Shown: positions 5,993 to 9,647 of the stretch, piece after piece
Numbering within the stretch: position 1 is the first letter of the stretch
Layout: every line of letters starts with the position of its first letter
Assembly: GCA_947440875.1 (NCBI GenBank)
Contig: CANETG010000085.1
Span: 1-9,647, forward strand
Direction of reading: 5' to 3'
Length of the DNA: 9,647 nt
From: Bacteriovoracaceae bacterium
Lineage (GTDB): Bacteria; Bdellovibrionota; Bacteriovoracia; Bacteriovoracales; Bacteriovoracaceae
Notes under the pieces: model-generated
Told to the model about the DNA's origin: nothing
What the model saw: the letters and a program-made list of their open reading frames with translations, nothing else
Database searches by the model: none
Translations under genes and position numbers: made by a program

Positions 5993-6086
5993 GCCCCAAA
6001 AAATCCTTAGCAGGTCTTTGATGACCACGTGGTTGATGACTCGGGTCGTGAGTAGACCAGGTGGGCGACAAACGTTTCCGGGGCTT
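5991..6086 (+). promoter_or_regulatory. Nested inverted repeats, candidate structured leader
   Basis: AAGCCCC (5991-5997) is complementary to GGGGCTT (6080-6086). Inside this pair, GGTCT (6013-6017) matches AGACC (6054-6058), and inside that lies the perfect 10-bp palindrome ACCACGTGGT (6024-6033). TTGATGAC is also repeated directly at 6018-6025 and 6033-6040. The nested order could fold as an RNA upstream of paralog B, or be a cluster of protein sites. I recognise no known riboswitch. Confidence 0.3.
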
Positions 6087-6113
6087 GATCCGTTCTTTAA
6101 AAGATGAATCAGG

Positions 6114-6125
6114 AAAGCTAGCTTT
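6114..6125. repeat. 12-bp perfect palindrome AAAGCTAGCTTT before the ribosome site
   Basis: AAAGCTAGCTTT is self-complementary over all 12 bp and ends 6 nt before AAGGAG of paralog B. It could be an operator; as RNA it has no room for a proper loop unless the centre is unpaired. Confidence 0.45.
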
Positions 6126-6142
6126 AAGAAAAAGGAGAACCC

Positions 6143-6844
6143 ATGAAAGAGTTCCTCGTTTTCTCTTCCCTGGTTTTGGCGACAGCACTCCAAGCACAAT
6201 CGGTCACTTTTCGCGGAGTCACCTACGCCGGATCGGGTTGCCCAGAGGGATCAGTCTCAACTGCGATTGCTCCCGACGGCACCTCGCTTTCTGTTCTCTT
6301 TGATGAATTCCGCGCAGAAGTTCCACAGTACGACGGTAACAATGATAACGAAGGTCACTCTGGTCGCGGTCGCCTAAGTAATCGCAACACGGCCACACTG
6401 GCTCACAGAAAATGTGCACTCAGTTTTACTGCTGATCTTCCTCCGGGATTGAAAGCTGATTCACTCGAAATAAGTTTTGAAGCACGAGGTGCAACGATCT
6501 TAGATCCAGGAGTCGAGGGAAGTTTTGCTTCGATCCTTGTGGGATACCAGGGAATAGCCAACTCACGCGGAAACCCAACGGTCATCATCAATAAGCACTG
6601 GCGTTCTCGCCCGAGTCCACAAGATGACAATTGGACTGGAGTAGCAAAACCATCGGTGAATCTCAATTCTGGTTGCTCTGGTCCCAGTGGCAAAAGTATT
6701 CGCTTTGATTTAAAAAATCACATCACCGCAGAAATTACAGATGGAAATCTTTCACGGCACGGCATTCTTTCTGTGGATTCAAATGATGTCACTGGATTAC
6801 TAAAGTTTACGATAAGAACTCGTCCCTGCGGACGCGCAAGATAG
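6143..6844 (+). CDS. DUF4360-like secreted protein (paralog B) with a Gly/Asn/Asp-rich insertion
   Basis: The 233-residue product starts with a signal peptide (residues 1-18, MKEFLVFSSLVLATALQA). It shares the order of blocks with paralog A: GSGCP (C33), APDGTSLSVLFDEF (43-56), HRKCAL (C91), a central beta-rich part, NSGCSG (C178) and RPCGRAR (C229) at the C-terminus, so all four cysteines match in order. Between blocks one and two it has a longer polar loop (residues 62-83, rich in Gly, Asn, Asp and Arg) that A lacks. A second polar segment (150-164, HWRSRPSPQDDNW) also differs. This suggests an old duplication with divergence, and the family link for B is weaker than for A. AAAAGGAG with 6 nt to the ATG is a strong ribosome site. 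Confidence 0.78.
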   Translation: MKEFLVFSSLVLATALQAQSVTFRGVTYAGSGCPEGSVSTAIAPDGTSLSVLFDEFRAEVPQYDGNNDNEGHSGRGRLSNRNTATLAHRKCALSFTADLPPGLKADSLEISFEARGATILDPGVEGSFASILVGYQGIANSRGNPTVIINKHWRSRPSPQDDNWTGVAKPSVNLNSGCSGPSGKSIRFDLKNHITAEITDGNLSRHGILSVDSNDVTGLLKFTIRTRPCGRAR

Positions 6845-6882
6845 CTCTAGAGATAGGGCCAGATTGATACTGATCGGTGCCA

Positions 6883-6903
6883 AAGAGGAACTGCACTCCT
6901 CTT
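6883..6903 (+). terminator. Hairpin after paralog B, weak terminator candidate
   Basis: AAGAGGA (6883-6889) and TCCTCTT (6897-6903) form a perfect 7-bp stem with a 7-nt loop, 39 nt after the stop of paralog B. Only a short TT and A-rich sequence follows, so intrinsic termination would be weak. Confidence 0.4.
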
Positions 6904-6950
6904 AAATACTCGCAGGAGGATTCTCGGTCTATCCACATGAAATCTCTCTT

Positions 6951-6959
6951 TGATATAAA
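6951..6959 (+). promoter_or_regulatory. Extended -10 promoter (TGATATAAA) of the regulator operon
   Basis: TGATATAAA fits the extended -10 form TGnTATAAT except for the last base. Transcription would start near 6966, leaving a leader of about 11 nt that contains the AAGGGGG ribosome site (6966-6972) for the ATG at 6977. No good -35 box is visible, which extended -10 promoters tolerate. Confidence 0.5.
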
Positions 6960-6976
6960 TTTATCAAGGGGGATGA

Positions 6977-7762
6977 ATGCAATTAATTGAAGAAAATGAT
7001 CTCATCCGGAGCCTCAATGTGATGGTCGAGTCTTACATGTCGAGAAATTCTCAACTCACACTGAACGCGCTTGCGATGCGGTCCAACGTTCCCGTCACCA
7101 CTCTTCGTAGACTCATGTCGAGTCAGCAGAAAAATGAAATTGCGCCTCACTCCGTTTTGAATATTGTGAGCTACATCATGAGAGAAAAAAGTCTCTCTAC
7201 GATCCTTGAGAAAACGGAGCCTGCGGTCTCAGACTTTTTACGAAAGCACTTTGGGAATTTTATTTTCGCGACCAGTGGCACTCATTCTTACGACGTGAAT
7301 TTGAACGTCGAGCTGAAAGATGAGACGAAATATCTTATCTATAAGCTCGCTGCGAATCATAACGGAACTGACCTCATGACGATCGTGGATAATTTCGGCG
7401 CCTACGGAAAAAAGAAAGCGGACGAAATGAAAAAAGACGGGCTTCTTCGTGAAGAAGAAGGTCGGCTTCACGCTCGTGAAAAGAATTTCTCACTTGACCT
7501 CGCCATCGCAGCGACCCATCTGCCAGCACTCGTTCAGTTTTATAAACCAGGGACAATCGCGCAGGGTAGAAACTCGATGTTCTCCCTTTCTGAATCCCTG
7601 AGCCTGGATGCCATCGCGGAAATCAAGAAGATTCAGACAGAGTGTGTGCAGAAAATGCACGCGATCATGAACGATTCAAATTTTTTCGGGGACATCCCGT
7701 ATTTTACCATCAATCTTTCAGAAACGATGCTTTCTGAGTCACATCCAGGAGACCTGCAATGA
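6977..7762 (+). CDS. Helix-turn-helix regulator, TIGR02147/DUF4423-like
   Basis: The 261-residue protein has no signal peptide and is probably a cytoplasmic transcription regulator. Residues 25-46 (SQLTLNALAMRSNVPVTTLRRL) fit a helix-turn-helix, with SNVPVTTLRRL as the recognition part. Residues about 112-165 look like a second winged-helix module (YLIYKLAANHNGTDL, then EMKKDGLLREEEGRLHA). The C-terminal SLSESLSLDAIAEIKKIQ...FGDIPYFTINLSETM has the layout of the DUF4423 region of TIGR02147 proteins, a family expanded in Bdellovibrio and Fibrobacter relatives. Assignment is by remembered pattern and is tentative. AAGGGGG precedes the ATG. The stop overlaps the start of the next gene (ATGA, 7759-7762), so the two are coupled and the exported partner is a natural candidate for a target or co-functioning protein. 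Confidence 0.72.
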   Translation: MQLIEENDLIRSLNVMVESYMSRNSQLTLNALAMRSNVPVTTLRRLMSSQQKNEIAPHSVLNIVSYIMREKSLSTILEKTEPAVSDFLRKHFGNFIFATSGTHSYDVNLNVELKDETKYLIYKLAANHNGTDLMTIVDNFGAYGKKKADEMKKDGLLREEEGRLHAREKNFSLDLAIAATHLPALVQFYKPGTIAQGRNSMFSLSESLSLDAIAEIKKIQTECVQKMHAIMNDSNFFGDIPYFTINLSETMLSESHPGDLQ

Positions 7763-8100
7763 GAACTTTTTTGATTCTTTTCACACTGCTGATATCATTA
7801 CCATCCATGGCGATTGACCGCGCGAGTATTCAGCAGCTCCTGCAACAGAAAGGAGCCTCGCTCGAAGCTCTAGAAAAGCAGGGACACAAAGCTCTTCTCG
7901 GTGAAGTCACTGGACATGCGAAATCCGTTCCAGTTGGGAAAGTGGTTGTGATTCTCACGGATGCTGAAGCGATCATGAAGCGTGAAATCGAAGGAACTGA
8001 AGTCGCCGGAGCTCAAGTTGTCGGGAATATCAAATCGGTGAGATTCAGTGGTCAGTATATTACGGCACAAGAAATTGTCGGTGTGATTGTAGCACCGTGA
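7759..8100 (+). CDS. Small exported protein coupled to the regulator, unknown function
   Basis: I do not recognise the family. The 113-residue product has a signal peptide (residues 1-18, MRTFLILFTLLISLPSMA) and a mature part of about 95 residues without cysteine: a helical N-terminal half (IDRASIQQLLQQKGASLEALEKQG) and a Val/Gly-rich beta half (VGKVVVILTDAE, EVAGAQVVGNIKSVRFSG, EIVGVIVAP). It should sit in the periplasm or outside the cell. Its ATG is inside the ATGA overlap with the regulator stop, and GGAG (7748-7751) lies 7 nt upstream, so it is translated together with the regulator. Its TGA stop is part of the stem of a strong hairpin. Regulator plus exported partner suggests a surface-response pair, but this is inference from layout only. 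Confidence 0.78.
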   Translation: MRTFLILFTLLISLPSMAIDRASIQQLLQQKGASLEALEKQGHKALLGEVTGHAKSVPVGKVVVILTDAEAIMKREIEGTEVAGAQVVGNIKSVRFSGQYITAQEIVGVIVAP

Positions 8101-8120
8101 CCTCCAACGGTGGAGGTCAC
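8097..8120 (+). terminator. Perfect 10-bp hairpin containing the stop codon of the exported protein
   Basis: GTGACCTCCA (8097-8106) and TGGAGGTCAC (8111-8120) pair fully around an ACGG loop; the TGA stop (8098-8100) is inside the stem. A T-run (8131-8134) comes 10 nt later instead of directly after, so it may act as a transcript-end stabiliser or a weak terminator. A second inverted repeat, ACAAAGC/GCTTTGT (8156-8162 and 8173-8179), follows. Confidence 0.6.
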
Positions 8121-8241
8121 AAAGCAGGAGTTTTCCATTCTTTGTTCGTTTCAGGACAAAGCTTCGCCATATGCTTTGTTTGCGGAAGAGTGCGACTTGA
8201 GGCGTCAGCAGAATCATTTCACTATGCCTTGATCTTTCCCC

Positions 8242-8250
8242 TGCTATAAT
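8242..8250 (+). promoter_or_regulatory. Perfect extended -10 (TGCTATAAT) for a leaderless start
   Basis: TGCTATAAT is a full match to the extended -10 consensus TGnTATAAT. The box ends 7 nt before the ATG at 8258, so transcription should start at 8257 or 8258. It overlaps the alternative ATG at 8249, which therefore cannot be in a transcript from this promoter. No Shine-Dalgarno sequence precedes either ATG. Confidence 0.65.
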
Positions 8251-8257
8251 GAGTCAT

Positions 8258-8878
8258 ATGAAATTACTCCTTTTGTTTTTCTTGGTTAGTTGCGCAAATA
8301 CCAAGAAAGTAGAAACGGCCCTCTCGCTTGTTATTGAAGAAGCGACATCAAGTACTGCGACTCAACAGACCAGGCTCGAGATCCTCCACCTGGCGCGGAA
8401 GTATGACCTTTCTTCTTTCCTCTACACCAAAAAAATTGTCATCGATCCAAGGCTTGAGAAAACCAAGTGGCATCCAGTGATTACTTTGAACACACGTTAC
8501 AAAGATCACCCACAGAGACTGCTTGCCCAGCTTCTCCACGAAGAACTCCATTGGTGGATGCGAGACCATAAGGTGAATGTACAGGTCGCCATTCCAGAGC
8601 TCAAAGCGAATTTCAAAGGTGCTCCTGTGATTAAGGGATCAAGAGATAGGGACGCGACTTATCGCCATCTCTTGATCTGCTGGATGGAGTTTCGTGCGGT
8701 TTCAAAATACATGGGCGAAGAAGCGGCCAAGGAAGTGCTTCAGCACTTCGTCGCTGAAAAACGTTTTCCGTGGATCTATGGGAAGGTCTTGAGAGATCAT
8801 AAGCGAATCGAAAAGATCGTCAGAAAGTATGAGTTCATTCCTGACGAGCTTTATCCGAAAATTAATTTAATGCGGTAG
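8258..8878 (+). CDS. Lipoprotein with HEELH zinc-metallopeptidase-like motif
   Basis: The start at 8258 is chosen over the in-frame ATG at 8249 because the latter lies in the -10 box, and MKLLLLFFLVSC from 8258 is a clean lipoprotein signal (lipobox LVSC, lipidated C12). The 206-residue product has LLHEELHWWM, where H94-E95-x-x-H98 fits the HExxH zinc site of metallopeptidases: two His would bind zinc and E95 would activate water. A third ligand could be E144 in CWMEFRA, preceded by H137, as in HExxH...E proteins; this is inference. The domain is short and lacks a recognisable family signature beyond HExxH, so it may be an M-something-like peptidase or a non-catalytic relative. It should be anchored to a cell-envelope membrane facing the periplasm or outside. 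Its 3' end overlaps the converging gene by 17 bp. Confidence 0.78.
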   Translation: MKLLLLFFLVSCANTKKVETALSLVIEEATSSTATQQTRLEILHLARKYDLSSFLYTKKIVIDPRLEKTKWHPVITLNTRYKDHPQRLLAQLLHEELHWWMRDHKVNVQVAIPELKANFKGAPVIKGSRDRDATYRHLLICWMEFRAVSKYMGEEAAKEVLQHFVAEKRFPWIYGKVLRDHKRIEKIVRKYEFIPDELYPKINLMR

Positions 8879-9647
8879 TGGGCACTCCGTCAGAAATGGA
8901 CTCCGCCTCCCGGCGCAGATCAAGATCTTCATCATCAAGAGCGGCTTTAATTGAGAGAATCTTTCTAAAAAGATTCGAGCGCTCGAGAGTCCCGTATACG
9001 TACTGAAGTTTTTTGCCATCGGCAGACATATCAAGGTTCACAATAAACCAATCTTTGGTTTTCTCGGGAGCGATCGACATCAGAAATCCAAATCCAGTCT
9101 GCGAGAAAATGGGATTCTTCTGAAGTTCGAGGAATTTTTCAATTCGATCAGAATCACTACGGATATTATTAAAAGAATAGGAAAGCTTCTCGGCAATTTC
9201 TTTTATTCCTTTTTTAAATTTATCTTCGGCGGATACTCCCTGTCCGTTTCTTCCCGTCCCTGGCGTATCAGAAAAAAAATCAGTCGGCTTAAGACCTTTT
9301 TCAGATAAGTAGCGAGGGTAACTTACCATCAGTTCTTTTGCAGACAGAACGGGAGCATTGAGAATCGCCTCTGGGAAAAGCGTCACACTCAGGCGCATCC
9401 CGAAATTGAGTGCTTTTCCTGTGGCTTGTTTCCAGTCCTGGAACGGAATGTTCACGTAGATCTGATCAGAAATAGTTTTAAGCAGAATCTTACGGACTTT
9501 CGCAAATTCTCGCAGCGATAATCGCTTGTCTTTTTTTTCCACGGTGAGAACCATCTCAAGTGGCTTCACCGTCTTGTCTTCTTCATTGGTTTCAAAGAGT
9601 GACTGCATCTTCCTCTGGGTAATCACACGACCCCAGGAGAAAAGCCA
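8862..9647 (-). CDS. Unrecognised protein, probably 5'-truncated by the window edge
   Basis: I do not recognise the family. The frame is open from 9647 (WLFSWGRVITQRKM...) with no stop, so the gene most likely starts outside the window. Internal candidates are GTG at 9626 and ATG at 9608; AGAGGAAG touches the latter too closely for a good ribosome site. The visible 261 residues are hydrophilic and charged with no membrane helix or cysteine. Features are a mixed alpha/beta start (PLEMVLTVEKKDKRLSLREFAKVRKILLKTI), a flexible middle (SDTPGTGRNGQGVSAED) and an acidic C-terminal helix (KAALDDEDLDLRREAESISDG). Its last 17 bp overlap the end of the metallopeptidase-like gene on the other strand. Confidence 0.75.
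   Translation of the reverse strand, partial: WLFSWGRVITQRKMQSLFETNEEDKTVKPLEMVLTVEKKDKRLSLREFAKVRKILLKTISDQIYVNIPFQDWKQATGKALNFGMRLSVTLFPEAILNAPVLSAKELMVSYPRYLSEKGLKPTDFFSDTPGTGRNGQGVSAEDKFKKGIKEIAEKLSYSFNNIRSDSDRIEKFLELQKNPIFSQTGFGFLMSIAPEKTKDWFIVNLDMSADGKKLQYVYGTLERSNLFRKILSIKAALDDEDLDLRREAESISDGVPTTALN

Noticed and set aside
8156..8179. ACAAAGC/GCTTTGT inverted repeat as a separate terminator
   Set aside because: It has a 10-nt loop, an AT-rich stem and no T-run; mentioned only beside the stronger hairpin at 8097-8120.
1..9647. CRISPR array, insertion sequence, toxin-antitoxin or phage-defence system
   Set aside because: No spaced direct repeats, transposase or integrase motifs, or recognisable toxin/antitoxin or defence domains were seen on either strand.

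Overview
The window looks like chromosomal DNA of a Gram-negative predatory-type bacterium of the Bdellovibrionota (Bacteriovorax/Peredibacter/Bdellovibrio relatives). This is an inference from gene content: many small secreted proteins and lipoproteins of unknown function, two DUF4360-like secreted proteins, a TIGR02147/DUF4423-like regulator, and moderate GC content judged by eye. There are no rRNA or tRNA genes, insertion sequences or CRISPR arrays, and no gene-free stretch above 300 bases.

Left part (1-2529): the 3' end of a DEAD-box RNA helicase meets head-on a secreted HNH-nuclease-like protein (minus strand); their stop codons share one CTAG palindrome. A VAT1/quinone-oxidoreductase-like dehydrogenase (plus) follows and ends 2 nt from the stop of a small four-cysteine exported protein (minus).

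Middle (2602-5901): a lipoprotein with a canonical EF-hand-like calcium loop and an Arg/Pro-rich tail (minus) is divergent from an 81-residue protein of unknown function (plus); their shared spacer holds a two-way -10 element flanked by an inverted repeat. Next is an inner-membrane FHA-domain protein (plus), closed by a GC-rich hairpin that probably terminates both it and the converging DUF4360-like gene.

Right part (5299-9647): two DUF4360-like secreted proteins are divergent across a 241-nt spacer that is unusually rich in dyad symmetry. A DUF4423-like regulator follows, coupled by an ATGA overlap to a small exported protein whose stop codon lies in a strong hairpin. A lipoprotein with an HEELH metallopeptidase motif overlaps tail-to-tail with an unrecognised gene that runs off the right edge.

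Most products look exported (seven of eleven have a signal peptide or lipobox), so this is mainly a cell-envelope/secretion neighbourhood rather than a metabolic operon. The points most worth following are the structured spacer between the DUF4360 paralogs, a repeated leaderless start architecture (TANNNT box 6-7 nt before an ATG with no Shine-Dalgarno) at three genes, and the FHA protein with an altered phosphothreonine pocket plus an internal TRVI motif. No clear defence, CRISPR or mobile system is present.
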